Source: Rhexocercosporidium sp. MPI-PUGE-AT-0058 (taxonomy: Eukaryota; Ascomycota; Leotiomycetes; Helotiales). From it: a DNA stretch of 64,000 bases. Each line of letters starts with the position of its first letter. The first letter of the stretch is position 1. The stretch is taken from positions 2,170,001 through 2,234,000 of the forward strand of contig JAGTJL010000007.1 in the NCBI GenBank assembly GCA_020746875.1, in the 5' to 3' direction. Both the position numbers and the translations under genes were made by a program. This document shows positions 47,704-61,000 of the stretch, piece by piece. The notes beneath the pieces were generated by a model. That model was given only the letters and a program-made list of their open reading frames with translations, ran no database searches and had not been told where the DNA came from.

Positions 47704-49336
47704 ATGGATTTCAGCGCTATCGCTCCTCTTGACCCGAAAGGCCAGTACGCAAGCTCCACACATTGCAGATTCGTTGAGATATTGCAATACCCTGGACAGC
47801 CTGATTTGACTCGGCGTCAGGACTCCTTGCATGATGACTCTCTCGCAGGTTGGTTATCAGGAGTAAGTGCACCGACTCTTGATCTTTCTTCTGAACTTTT
47901 GACGTTGATAAAAACTAGGATCAGATGGTGAATGAGCAGCATCTCTTACCTTCGGCAGGGCTACGGCTTCTGTAAGCAATGGCACCACAAGAACCGAAGA
48001 TCATAGTATGGGCCCATTAATGATTGAGGACATAGAGTGCTATATCGTGTTCGGGACCGTGGGAGAGATGACCATCGTGCCTCTTTCTCCTGCACACAAG
48101 AGGCAGGAGGTCTGATTCGAGGCCACTTTGGACTTTCGGCAAGTTTCTTCTCAGAGAAAGCAAGCACAAAGGCTTTTACATATCGGTACTCCAAGCCGCT
48201 TTCAGACACTTCCATCCTCCGAGGTACGTGCCGTGGAGCTGCGCCAAATTCGGGATGTGACTGACAGTAAAATTTTGAAAGGACTTGTCTTCAAGCACCG
48301 TCCTAGATATAAACAACCTTGTCAATACGCCATTCTTTATGATCACAGAAGTTGCATAGCCCATGCTATGATAATTGTCTGCGACAAAGGCGCTTTTGAC
48401 TCAAGCCTTGCGGACATTCTTTGTGAAGCAAAGCCCTGCGAACTGCACCCCCTTCTCCTCTGCTCCATTGTCTCAGCCGCATTCATTGAGAGAAGTCACG
48501 TTGGGATCGAAAACACTTTAGAGCAGATATCATTGCTTACGAAAAAGACAGGGCAACACGAATACAGAGATGTGCCCTACGTCGATCCTCTGGACATCGA
48601 CTTTGTAACCACAACAAGGTCCCTAAATTCTGCCAGTAAGACAGTTGCAGCTGAGGCTCGCATGGTGACATCCATTCGCACGGCACTAGAGGTAACCCAG
48701 AAGTTTGCTCAGGAGATTGCCCTTGACACAAGTCAACATGAGCAAAGAATAGTCTCAGCGGTGTTCCAAGATAGCATCGAATACTACATGGAGTCATGCC
48801 GAGATCTACTCAACACCTCTACGTATATCGAGAAACGCATATCTACACTGATACAAGTGGAAAGTATAACCCCCTCTAAAAGTAAGGTAATCACTAACAT
48901 GGGAGCATCTTTTAGGTATATCAATTCATGACTCAAAAAGATGCCAAGACCAATATCGCTCTCGTCGAAAGCTCAGCTGCTATCGCTAAAGCGGCGAAGG
49001 CAGACAGCTCTGCAATGAAGACCATCGCCATTCTCGGCATGTTCTTCCTACCTGGTGCTTTCGTTGCTGTGAGTTGACTATGTCTTAGAACAAGCGTTGC
49101 CCAATCTCGTCAACATGAACTGTACCTAATCACTCTTCTTACAGGCAATTTTCGCAATGCCTGTATTCGATTGGGATGACAACGGTCAACCAACCGTGAA
49201 ACCAGCATTCAAGTACTACTGGGCTATCACCTCTCACTCTCTCATTATTCCTATCTTGGGCACTGGCGATGTTTTTACCTTGGCATCGATGGGTGGTCAA
49301 GTTGAGCGGAAAGAGAAACAAACACAAAAAGGTTAA
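47704..49336 (+). CDS. CorA-like Mg2+ transporter family protein, last helix frameshifted
   Basis: Six exons (47704-47862, 47919-47971, 48036-48223, 48282-48856, 48916-49068, 49145-49336) join in phase to 439 aa. The C-terminus shows the fungal CorA-like signature: VYQFMTQKDAKTN, SSAMKTIAILGMFFLPGAFV (membrane helix 1) and AIFAMPVFDWDD. After KYYWAIT, however, the reading SHSLIIPILGTGDVF is not helix-like. The overlapping frame starting at 49230 reads PLTLSLFLSWALAMFLPW and then a basic tail ending at 49358, exactly what the second helix should look like. A small indel near 49229-49232 therefore seems to have removed helix 2. Homologues in fungi are membrane proteins whose ion specificity is not established. 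Confidence 0.8.
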
Positions 49337-49907
49337 CATCGAACTACCTTCTCGCTGAGCTTGCACAGTATACGCCATCTGAGATGAGCAAGAAAGTGCT
49401 CCTTGACCTTGCGTACGATTATCGATCTCGCACTGCGTTTTTCTGTCTCCGTGACGGCTACTTGCCCCGTTGTTGTGTTATGAAGCATCGCGTATCTGCT
49501 GAGCTAACCCGTTTTGGGACGTAATAACGTCTGCGATTTTGCGACGTGCAACAACCTTGTATAATCCGCTTGAACGAAGCTGCTTCTATTTGGGAATGCG
49601 AATGCGAGGAGTCGATAATCAGGATTTGTGGAGTTTGGAAATCTTGTGTTTATGCGTGTGGATGGCATTGCTCTTCACATGGTCAACTCTTTTTTCTTAT
49701 TCATATTTTCCCATAGCTCGTCCTCTTATGGTACAAACATTTACCTCGGAACTGGAAACGAAAAGTTCACTTCTTCAACACATCGAATCTCAATCTCAAT
49801 CTCAATCTCCACCTTCATTGTCTCGACTCGTGTATCCTTACAAGCAATTCACCCACCGCCTAATACGCCAAACCAGGTAACTTATCAATCCCTATGTTCC
49901 ATTAGCA
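49337..49907. other. Convergent intergenic region, no gene seen
   Basis: Lies between the 3' ends of the CorA-like and DUF1996 genes. It has a short (TCTCAA)n-like tract near 49789-49807. Confidence 0.4.
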
Positions 49908-51418
49908 TCATGCACATATATCTCTCACCCAACTAAACTCCAAAACAAACACTCCTCTAAAAGGAAGAAAAGGGTCAAACTCACAACCATTCTCATCCTC
50001 CTTCCACAACCTCGGCACATGACAACCCTTCTCAGCACCCATAGCCATCTCCTTCAACCCCGCACACGAGGCTCCCGTACATGGCCCCCATCCATAGCCC
50101 TCTGCAGCGAATCTCCCTTCCACCCAAACACGTAGTCGCCATGTTGACTATATCCTGTCTTGTCGCCTGTGCTGAGAACGAAGGGCTGTGAGCCGTCGGT
50201 GGGCCAGTCGGCGGCGTTGTTGAAGGGTGTTGTGTCCCAGACGATCTAGAGGGTTGAAGCTGAGGTCAGAACATATCTTCAGTAGGGAGATTGAAGAAAA
50301 TGGGAGATGGAAGGATAAGTTAGGATTATAAAAGGGGGAGGGACGGGAAGGATGTACCTCAAGCATGATCTGTGGTATCTTAACGGGGTGCGTGGATGGA
50401 CATGCACCGCCTGTACTCGTGCCTGTGAACTGTTGGGGACCGTTAACGGGATACGCGACATGAGATTTATGATCTGGACTGTCGAGATTTACTCCATCCC
50501 AGCAGCTGTCGAACACATCAGTAACCTTCACTTTCAACACCAGAGAGACAACTGAACGCTCTGTCCTTACGTTGGGTACAGAATATTCGATCGAATTCCT
50601 CCTTTACATACACCCGTTGGAAGCGTCTCGGTATCCAATCTAGACCCGTCTATTAGCACTGTCAAGGTGCTTGTGCAGTGCAAGAGATGAACTCACTTCG
50701 CATCCTGACAAGGCGCCGCATTGTCGCCACCGAAATTCGGTCCCGTATAGCAACGGAAACACGATTGAGTCTTCCTCCCATTGCCAATCTTGGCTGTTTG
50801 CGTGGCGTCTCCGACGAGCATGCGAAAGCCCTGGATACCGTCAATATGCAAGACTCTGGACGTTTGAGGGAAGGAATATCTGAAGGGTGGACTTACAGGC
50901 TTAAAGGCTGTGACTTTGCCCTTTCCGTCAGAGACGTAATAGACTACAAAGCCACCGGTAGTCTGGGTGGTGAATTTATCATTGAACAACTCGCTATTCC
51001 ACTCGTCAGCACATCTCCTCAGTTATCTCCCAATCACCCTCCCTCCTCCCATCTAGCAAACTAACTCACCGATTTGGCACCTGCGGAACCCTCTTCAAAC
51101 TCCCATTCCTCGCCCTAAAATACAGATTCGCCGTCCAATAGTTAGAGAAATCATCCGCAAAGCTACACGTCGTGCACGTCGCTAGCTCGCCCACATCAGC
51201 ACTCGGGATCGACGCGTTGAACGCGTTACCTCCCACGATCTGATGCATGTGTGGCGAGGGGATCTGGCCCGGGTTTACGAGAGGGTCAACTCGATCGATT
51301 ATTATTTGCGAGCAGCCGAAGCGGAGCATCGTTGAGCTGCCGGACTGAAATTGGGGGTTTGTGGAGGCTAGGCTGGCTAGCAGGAGGACAGGGAGGAGGG
51401 GAGAAGAGAGAAGATCAT
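49908..51418 (-). CDS. Secreted DUF1996 protein with two apparent frameshifts
   Basis: Exons 51418-51070, 50993-50897, 50830-50697, 50639-50571, 50505-50358 and 50245 onwards. Family marks in order: [81 protein letters not shown] and [19 protein letters not shown]. Every intron keeps phase. At the 5' end, the ATG at 51418 is one base out of frame with a good signal-peptide core ([12 protein letters not shown]); the slip lies in a C-rich run. At the 3' end the frame stops at 50054. Shifting by one at the G5 run (50085-50089) restores a Cys-rich tail ([16 protein letters not shown]...) typical of the family. It could be a pseudogene, or the assembly may have two single-base homopolymer errors. 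Confidence 0.8.
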
Positions 51419-52574
51419 TTTGAGGGTGAACGCGATAGTTAGATGCAACTTGCGAGAGATAAAAGAGCAAAATTTGAATAAAAAGAGAGGAGAATTTCTG
51501 GGATGAGTAGTTATATAAATGGTCGTAATACGCAATTCATCCTATCTTTCTATAATTGCCACATCTATATGTACAACAGACGAGCATGCAACTTTGTTGA
51601 TATCCCATATTACGCCGCCAATGAAGAGCATTCTACATCGAAATTGCTACTTCTCGCATCCATATAGAAGCTGGCCCCACATTCGCGGATGCACAAGCCA
51701 CTGTATGTTTATATTGACTTGCCTTACTTGGCTTGGATGGCTTGGAAGAGATAATAACCGAGGATTGTGATCGTACCCCGGATCTAGCCACTAATTACCT
51801 ACCCGCTCCCCACACACCTCATACGATCCAAGAGTCGGTATAGACTCCCCCCGCACTTCTGATCCTGCGTAGCAATAAATAATCAAGTCCTCTTATGATC
51901 GTTGGTACCACATAGCTACCAACGCATTCGGAAAGTTCCGAGAATTTGCAGTCCATCATGCATAGAAAACGTTGCCAAGTTCTCCACAAGAACATCCAAG
52001 CCATCCATAAGGACGAAGGTTCATCCGGCCGACGGAAACGGAGGATCGCGCCCGAACATGGCCGTGCCTGAACACTCGGCGTGTGGCATCGGCAATAACC
52101 CATCCCATGCATTTCCCCACAGCCTAATGTTAAGCGAGGCATGTCAACATCTTACCGGATAGAAAGCGCCACAGGCTACGCCGCACAAGCAGGTGCTGTC
52201 AACAACACCGCCGCTCATCTGCATTGTTTGTGTGATGACGATAGCCCAGGGCAAGCCCTCGCGCAATGGTCCGCATCGGGGTTGGCGAGGCTGGATGTGG
52301 TGACGAATTTGATGGGTTGGCTGCTTGGTCAGCTCACATGACATGAACGATGCAACCAATCGCCAACGAGGGGAGAGCATATAACGAAGTGACGAATGGT
52401 GTTGAAGCATTTACTTGATGGCTGTAAGCAAAAGAACTCAAGCAAGATGTACGTGCATAGAGGAAAGCTTCGACGGTGTATATAAAAACGATGAGAAGTC
52501 TCTCAGTGGAACTTCTGATAATCATCCCTCAGTTTCCATACTTTTTCACACCTCGGTTTTCGTAATCCAACTTA
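51419..52574. other. Divergent intergenic region
   Basis: Promoter space for the DUF1996 gene and the beta-lactamase-like gene. A TATA-like TTATATAAAT lies at 51511-51520. No gene supported. Confidence 0.4.
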
Positions 52575-54571
52575 ATGGCCATGATGTTAGGACTTCAAAC
52601 TATAACGCTTCTGGCATTTGCCATTTCACAGCCCCTCGTCGACGCTGCCACTACAGAAACCTTCCTCGGGCCAGCATTCCCAATCCCTCAAAATCTATGT
52701 AATGATCCTACCATCAAAACCGCAAACCAAGATTTCCTCACTCTACTCACAACCTCCCTCGAAACTGGTTCCTCAATCCACGGAGAGTTCGACAACTCTT
52801 CCACAGCATTCTCATTCGAGTTCTACTCAGCCAACACCGAAGAGCCTGTCTTCCAATACCACTACTCTGCTCCCATTCTAGAGGATGCTGAACTCGGCGT
52901 CAAGACTGTCGATAGAGATACGATCTACCGGATTGGAAGTATCACGAAACTGCTTACTGTGTACACGTTTCTTATCACGGATGGAGATGTGCATTTCAAT
53001 GACCTAGTTACGAAGTATATCCCCGAACTGTTAGCTGGCAGAGGCTCAGCTGGGGAAGATCCTGTACATCGGATTGCCTGGGATGAAGTGACACTGGGGT
53101 CGTTGGCTAGTCATATGGCTGGTGTGGGCTCTACTTGTAAGTCTTTCAACTGATGAGCAAGTCTATCGGGACTGACTGTGAATTCCAGATGGCTGGCTCG
53201 ACATCTCACTCGCCGACTTTGACACCTCAGACCTCAATCTTCCACCACTCACCCAAGAAGAAAAGCCCACTTGCGGAGGCTCTCTAAACAGAGTCCCATG
53301 TCCTGAAGATGGTGACTATCCCCCCAGCTATCTCCTAGCGAACCACAAAGAACTGATATCATCCACAGAATTTCTCAAAGGCTTCGCATCCCGCGACCCA
53401 ATCTTCCCCACCTTTCAAACGCCCATCTACTCCAACTCCGCATTTCAAATACTTGCCCTAGCACTCGCTCGCATAACCGGAAGAGACTTCAAGACAATTG
53501 TCGACGAAGAGCTGTTTAGACCTCTGAACTTATCAAGGACGAGCTATGAGAAGCCTGATGACTCTCTTGGGGTTATTCCTGGGGACGCGAACACCACATT
53601 CTGGAATTTCGAAATAGGTAGCGTATGGCCGTGAGTTCAACCCTCCACCCAATTTCAATTCAATTGCGAGAAAACACTACTGACTTGTCTCTTATTATAG
53701 AACAGGAGGAGCATGGAGTAGCACAGCAGACCTCTCAACCATCGGCCGCTCAATCCTCTCCTCCCAAATCCTCTCTCCATCCCTGACCCGCCGCTGGATG
53801 AAACCCGTAACCCACACAGCCTCACTCCGCACCTCCATCGGCGCACCATGGGAGATCCAGCGCGTCGTCCTACCAGCCTCGGGTCGCGTCGTAGATCTCT
53901 ACACTAAAAGCGGCAAACTCGGTGTCTACGGCGGGTACATGATCCTTGTGCCCGACTACGATGTGGGATTCACTCTCCTTCAAGCTGGCGCAGGTCTCAA
54001 CACCGACGTGATGGCCGGATTCGTCGTCGATGTCTTCCTGCCAGCCTTGGAGAAAGCAGCGAGATTACAAGCCATGACTGTTTTCACTGGGGAATACGAA
54101 GTCGAAACCGAAGGTGTTAATTCAACATTCACTCTCAGCAGCTCAGAAGGCCAACCTGGCCTCATCCTTACAAACTGGATCAACAACGGCTCCCTCCTCC
54201 ACCCTCTCATCCCAATCCTCATCCCCCTCGCAATAGGCGATATCGAGACCGCGTCCGCCACTCTCCAGCGCTACAAGGACGGCTTCCCCCTCATTGACCC
54301 GGAGTCCATCACCATCAATCTCTACCCGACTGGTCTCCGCACACCATCAGCTGATGGAGGAGAGATCGTTGCTTTCAGAGCTGGCTTTGATATTATCTCT
54401 GAGGTCGAGGATACGAGTCCGTTTGCAGATGGACTGTCGCCGTGGAGTATTGCGGATGTTTTTATTTACGGGAATAAGGGGCTTGATGAGTTTCTTTTCA
54501 AGATGGATGGGGAGGGGAGGGTAGTTGGTGTGGAGAATCCATTTTTGAGGTTGGTGTTTGGGAAAGTGTGA
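52575..54571 (+). CDS. Secreted serine beta-lactamase-like hydrolase
   Basis: Member of the class C beta-lactamase/penicillin-binding-protein fold family found in fungi, where it acts on unknown esters or amides rather than antibiotics. Exons 52575-53136, 53189-53630 and 53701-54571 give 624 aa, normal for the fungal subfamily. A signal peptide occupies about residues 1-25 (TITLLAFAISQPLVDA). The active-site S-x-x-K is GSITK (Ser about 122, Lys about 125) and Y-x-N is YSN (about 268-270). Further family stretches are LASHMAGVGST, FKTIVDEELFRPLNLSRTSY, GGAWSSTADLSTIGRSILS and KSGKLGVYGGYMILVPDYDV. A C-terminal beta-rich domain follows. Three methionines (52575, 52581, 52584) could start translation. 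Confidence 0.9.
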
Positions 54572-54848
54572 CGGTGAGATGATTGAGAACTTGACTTTGC
54601 ATATTCTCTGATCGTACTTTGTATGTTTCTCTATCGGGGCACTCTTCAAGATCTTACATACCCTATTTTCTATTTCACTTGCATTGAAGATACGGCAAAA
54701 GCCAAATAATCTTAGTTGTGGCATATGCTCTTTGTTCACTTATACATAAAAATTCCACACAGCAATACGTTGTCATCTATGCTCAACATGCTCTCAAATA
54801 TCGCTAGGCATCTACAACAAGCAAAGACAAATCACCTACAGCCGACAA

Positions 54849-56615
54849 TTACCAACAGGAATCCCACACCTTTTCCATCCTAGTCATCTCCTTCCTCTCT
54901 TTCTCCGGCTCCTCATCCCAGTGCGCACACTCAGCATCGACCTCCGCCTTCCCACTCATCAAATCCGCCTCCTCGGGCCTCACAAAGCTAGTCCTCTTCA
55001 ACACCTTCCAAAGCACAAACATGAAACTCGCAAACGCAACCCCAAAATAACTCGTGATAAATCCCTGGGTATCGAAGGGCTTCAAGGTATTCCAGCCAGA
55101 GAAGAGAACAACTACGCAACCGAACCCGATAGCGAAGTAAGCTGTGTAGGGCTGGAATGGCGCTTTCCAGGGAAGAGAGTCGCGGGATACGCCCTGGGCT
55201 TTGAGGGCTCTGTACCACCCGATGAAGGTTACGAGGTACCCTGTGTAAGAGAGCACGAAGCCGATGGTGGCGAGGTTTACGAACCATCCGAAAACAGTTA
55301 CGGATGAAGAGCTCGCGACCATGAAAGCGAGACAGCCGATCAGAGAGGGGACTGCGACGGTATAGAGCGGCACGCCAGCCTTCGAGCATTTCTTGAAGAT
55401 CTGGGGCGCTTGGCCGTCGAGCGCGAGGGAGTATAGAGTACGCGATGCGGCGTACAGGTAAGCGTTTCCACACGACCAAGCAGACAGCAGGATCAGGAAG
55501 TTGATGAGAGAGGGGAGTCCTTCGATGCCGAGGTTTTGGATTCCAATGACCCATGGCGAAGCAGCTGCTCCGCTTGAGCCTTCAGCTAGAGCATCCAGCA
55601 ATCTCTGATCGCGAGACGAGCAGAGGATTCCTACGGCGAAGACTCCAACGACGTAGAATCCTGCGATACGGTAGAATGCTCGTTTGGCCACTCGAGGGAT
55701 CTGGCGGCGAGGGTTGGCGATTTCACCGGCTGCCAAGGCGAGGAGATCTGGTCCTGCTACACTGAAAGCGGCGTAGAGGACGACTTTCCACCATCCAAGG
55801 AACTCGCCCAGGGAGCCGGTCGTCCAGTAGGCGTGGATGAAATTGCCGTTCTTCCAGTTCCGGAATCCGTAGGCGTCGTGTTTGGGGTTGCCACCTACCA
55901 TAGTAATGAAGGTCAGGAGGACGAGGCCGACGATCAGGAGGATTTTGGTGGACTGTTGAGCTTGTGAGTTTGGTTGACTTAATAGAGGGAGCGGGGTAGA
56001 AACGTACGGCCATAATGAACTCGGATTCTCCGTACCATTGTACGGCAAATACGTTCGCAGCGACCATTACCACAAGGGCCAAGGCAACCCAAGCAGCAGG
56101 ATTAGTATCCTGATCCCAAAAAGAGATAACCGTCGCTACAGCTGAGAGCTCAGCACATAGCAACATAGCCGCCGTGTAGAAGTAAGTCCATCCGAGAGCG
56201 AAGCCGAATGCCTCATCGACGTAACGCTTGGCAAACTCGAAGATGGAGCCGCGAATTGGGAGGTAAGTGGCCATTTCTCCGACAGCTAAGTTACAGGGCC
56301 AGATGAAAGCGATGCAATAGGCAATGTAGCCTAGTACGAGCGAGAGGGGACCCGAGGAGCGGAGAGAACCACCGATTCCAACGAAGAGTCCAGTTCCAAT
56401 ACTTCCACCTAGGGCCATGAGTTGGACGTGACGACCTGAGGATGGATGTTAGTTGGGGATTCTTGGTGGAAGTGAAAGATGGGATGATGCTCACCTGACA
56501 GGCCACGTTTGGTCTGTCCGAAGACAGGGTCAATAGGAACCTCATTGTAGACAGGACTGTTGTCGTCCGAGACCGATCTAGTGGAAGGGGCTTTGGCAGT
56601 CTTTTCCGGGTCCAT
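54849..56615 (-). CDS. Amino-acid permease (fungal YAT family)
   Basis: Plasma-membrane amino-acid/H+ symporter. Exons 56615-56495, 56435-56008 and 55952-54849 give 550 aa. The first membrane segment carries the family motif LSGRHVQLMALGGSIGTGLF, then GGSLRSSGPLSLVLGY and LAVGEMATYLPI. Later signatures are FSVAGPDLLALAAGEIANPR, the YLYAASRTLYSLALDGQAP stretch and WFVNLATIGFVLSYTG. About 12 helices are visible. The N-terminal tail of about 40 residues has Lys and Ser/Thr typical of regulated endocytosis. Substrate range not predictable. The two introns are short (56 and 59 nt) with CAG acceptors. The stop is 277 bp from the convergent beta-lactamase-like gene. Confidence 0.93.
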
Positions 56616-58078
56616 GGTGAGAGATGTGGGAAGCGAACTTGACGAGGAGATATGTGTGCGGGGAGCTTGTATACTTATAGCTGACAATGCGATGACATGT
56701 AATGGACCAAATAGGCATCACTTACCCCTGGATCTCCATTCCCCCGCGGCAGGCGGCCAAACAACGATAAGATGTGCACGAACTTACCGCACTCGCACTG
56801 TGCTTAGGTATGGACATTGTTCATGGAGATTCGTACAGAACATCCAATCTTCCGCACGATTACTACATCGGGTAGAAACGGGTTATGCAGCGATGGCTCT
56901 ATCACTCAGACCCATACACCCAGACCAAACTTGAACACATCCATCCTTATCATGTCCAGCTACTCGTCACCTCATATCGTCGCTGGAAGAGATTTTCATT
57001 GCCTGTCGATAAACACATACTTGGCACTTGGCGTTCGCTGAGCTTTCACTTGCTTGTTAGAGATAAGAATTCCAAAGGCCGACCCGAGTAAGTGCCGTCC
57101 AATGATATAGGCGGAATTGCAAGTGGAATCGGCATTCCCGAGAAGAGTGGGATGTTTTGGTTCTTGGCTTGCCGATAGATGGGGTCTTGGTGGCGAGGCG
57201 AGCGGAGGCGATGGTCCTGTATCGTAAGGCTCTGCGGAGCGGGGATTGAAGCTTGGTTTTCGGAGCGAAGATTCGGGTATTAGCTGTACGGATTAGGGAG
57301 CAATTGGATGTGGAGTGATTCTGGATTCTGGATTGGAAGATTGATGTGTGATTGATTATGATGAGATGTACGGAAATACTGATTGAGATTGTGGTAAGAG
57401 AGGCTTGTTTGATTTGGAGGAGAGAAAAACCGGCCTTTTCAACCCCTGAGCTAAAATTTGGGTGCGGAAGCGACTTTTCATCACATGATTATTCACAGGA
57501 TAACCCAAGGTCTTCTAGGAGGCTGTAGGCTCGTTCAATGATCGAATTACCAAGAGGCACTCACAAAGGCGCCACAAAGTTTATTTTCCGAATGAATATA
57601 ACACGGCCGAAATAATCCAAATGGCGACCGTCATATCCACCAACGGCCCCTTTACGAAGCACTGTTCATTATGGTCCCTTCGAAATGAAATTCAACCTGC
57701 TTGATAACATAAATACTAAGCTTGTGATACAGCCTGTGTAAATCCAATGCCATGCCATGCTCTTCTCCATCCATTCTATAGAATAACCAACAAAGGAAAT
57801 GTGATGCGTTGTCTAAAGATACGCCAGTAAATGCCGCTCCTCCCTTGCCCACTCGGAAAATCCAAAATCCATGCATAAATCCAACAACTGTTCTCATTCC
57901 CGAGATTTTGGATCCCTCCATCTGTGAGCCAGTACTTGTAAGGGGACTTCCCGTCATTATCATCACCCACCGACCGACCGATGTATCCACCATTAACCCA
58001 TCCTCCCCCATCTCAAACTTTTCAACTTTTCTCGTAGATTCCAGGTGACAACCTCAAGCTCGGAAATGTTGAACCCTC
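56616..58078. other. Intergenic region with unresolved small frames
   Basis: Contains the permease promoter and the 3' region of the coiled-coil gene. A minus-strand frame at 57970-57776 (64 codons, rich in Trp, Tyr and Gly) looks protein-like but has no recognised family and no clear splice link to the upstream gene. Confidence 0.35.
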
Positions 58079-61000
58079 TTACATCCTCCCGCCCGACTCA
58101 AAGGCTCCCATCCGATACCCACTATCCTTACTCCTCGTCGAACTAGCATTACTCCCGCCTCTCAAACGTCCACTCATTCCAAGCAACTCACTCTTGTCCA
58201 AACCTCCATTCCCCTTCCCAACGTTAGCAACCATCTCGTCGAACTTCTTCGTCGTTCCAATAATCCTTCCACCAATGACCTCCACCGCATCCCTCTGCCT
58301 CCTCGCCAACGCCTCCAACCTCGGAATCTCAAACTCCGCTATTCCCCTAATCCGCCTCCCCATCTCAGATATCTCATCCTCCAACTGCCCGCTCATACCC
58401 TGTATCGAGGAATGCACCTCCGATTTAACCTGCGATGCGGCCTCGAGGACGGCTTTGTCGACCCGCGCGATTGCGGCACTGTTAACACGCACGGCGGCGT
58501 CGATGGCTTTGAGGCTTGGTGTTAGAGTTTTGATCTCGGCTTGCATGGCATGCTGGGTTTCGGCGTGTGTTTTGGAGGTGGCTTCGATGCTAGTTTTCAA
58601 AGAGGTGACGCTAGAGCGGAGGGCGGTATCGGTTTTTTGCACTTCGTCTAGGACGCGGCTGTGGAGCGTCTCGACTCGAGCTTGTGTCGTTTCGGCTTCG
58701 TCTTTGATAGCTGCTGATAATGTGTTCACGTGGGCGTCCATTGCCCTGGAAGCTGTTGTACTCTCCTTCGAAAGACCTTCGAATCCATTGTTGAGTTGCC
58801 CCTCAAGATTCGTCGTTTTGTTGTTGATCAAAGCAGTCACATCCTCGATACTTTTTCTGGCCGCAACCCCCTCCTGACTAACATATCCCTCCAGTGACGA
58901 ATTCATATTCTGTAAGCCAGTTAGAACAACCTTCTGCACGGCATCGACACAAGAAGACGTAGTCTTCCCTTGCTGGCGGATCGCTTCTAGGATCGTATCG
59001 ACGTGTCCTTCGTAATGCTTCAATGCCTTCTTCCTCGCTGCCGCCGCGTGGCTGAAACTCGTTGCTGTTTCAGTGGATAGTGTCGTGGTTGTCGTCTGGA
59101 GGGTGGTAATTGAGTCGTGTGTTTTGGAGATCTCGGTTAGGAGGGATTGAACGCCTGTTGTGGTTGCTGTGGTTGAAGTGCCGATTTCTCGGACAATTGT
59201 CTCAGCAATGGTGGTGCTTGAGCTCTTCAGTGTCTCAATGGCGGTTTCGTGGTTGCTACCCATACTCTTGAATCCAGTTCCAATCTCCTGTGACAGAGCA
59301 TCCCTACTCTTCATGGAAGTCCTTTCGATCGTGCTGACTGTTTCCGAAGCTGCCGCCTTCAACGCCTCTAGAGTAAGTCCGTGGTTGCTGCCAGCTTTCT
59401 CAAATCCAGCCCCAATCTCTTTCGACAGAATATCTATATTCCTCGTAGAAGTTTTCTCAACGGCGGTGACCGTCTCCAAAGAAGAGTTCTTCAGCGCTTC
59501 AAGCATGATATTCTGTCGTTCATTTGTCTTCGAAGTCAAAACGTCGAATTCCTTCATGATAGTTCCATTCGTCTCGCCGAACTTAACCAAGACCTCCTTC
59601 TCGACCGAATCGAGCTTCTCCACAACCGAACCCTTCGATTGCTGGATGTGCAACAAAGTAGCATCCTTTGCCGCGCCGATAGCTACCTCAGTCGCCTTCG
59701 ATTCGCTCAGGACAACTTCCGAGAGATTCTTACCCTCCTTCTCTATCGCATTGATGGTCGTCTCGTAGTTGCTGTCTGCTTTCGAAAATCCAGCTATAAG
59801 GTCTGTCGACAACTTCTCCGTCCTCTCCGTCACATTCTTCCCAACTCCCTCAACTTCCCTCTTCACACCCTCCAGTCCACCCAAAACAGCTATCTCAACG
59901 CCCCCAACCTTCTCCTCAATCTTCGTCCCCACCACCCCAACAGCCGAATTCAAACCACCAACCTCCTTCGTCAGCGCATCACACAGTACCCTCTTCTGCT
60001 CCTCAATCGCAGCTACAACAGCTAGATGCGCCTTCTCCGCTTCCGCCGCTACATACTCTAGTTTGCTATTAGTTTGCGTTGCTTCTGTCGAGAGGACGGT
60101 GAGAATATCGTGGGATCTCTGGGTGGATGCTTTGATTGCTGTAAGATCTGCAAAAACCAATGCACTTGAACTGTCGATTTCGGAGATGATGGAACTTTTG
60201 GCTGTTTCGAGATCTAAGGAGATGGTGGTGGCGGTCTTTTCGGATTCGGCGGTGATCGTGTTGAGGATGGTTTTCGATTCTGCGGAAAGAGCGGCGAGGG
60301 TAGATTCGTGTGTCTTACTGGCTTCGAGGACGGCTTTGTCGAGTTTCTTGTTTAGATTTGTTGACAATCCATCAAGAACATCTCTTGACTCCTTGAGCGA
60401 CGACTGGACGCTCGCGATATCTTTCACGAGAACTTCTTTTGTGCGTGATAGTTCTGATGCGAGAGTTCCCTGAATGCCATCGAATTTCGAATTCAACGAC
60501 TCGTTCGTTTTCTCGGCTGAAGTGGTAACAACTTCTTGAGTTGTTTTCGATTCAGCTGAGAGAGCAGCGAGAGCAGCCTCGTGTCTTTTGCTGGCTTCGA
60601 GGATGGTCTCGTCGAGTTTCTGGTTGACATTCGTGGATAACACATCTAGCACATCTCTCGATTCCTTGACCGAAGTTTGAACACTCGAGATATCCTCTTT
60701 CGCAGCCGACAATCCCGAGTTCAACGACTCATTCGTCTTCTCAGCCGAGGTTGTAAGGGTGTCCTGAACAATCTTCGATTCCGCTGCAACAGCACCCAAA
60801 GTAACTCCATGTAATTGGGTACTCTCGGACGAAGCTTGTTGAACGGCTGCGGTGATGTCTTTCACCCCGGAAGTGAGGTCTTGGTGGACAGCTGAGAGAA
60901 GCGTTTTCGAATTCTCAACTTCCCCAACAATGGAGATCTTCACCGTCTCCAAATTTGATGAGAAGGTCTCATTTGTCTTCTCAGCCTCGTTCACAATAGA

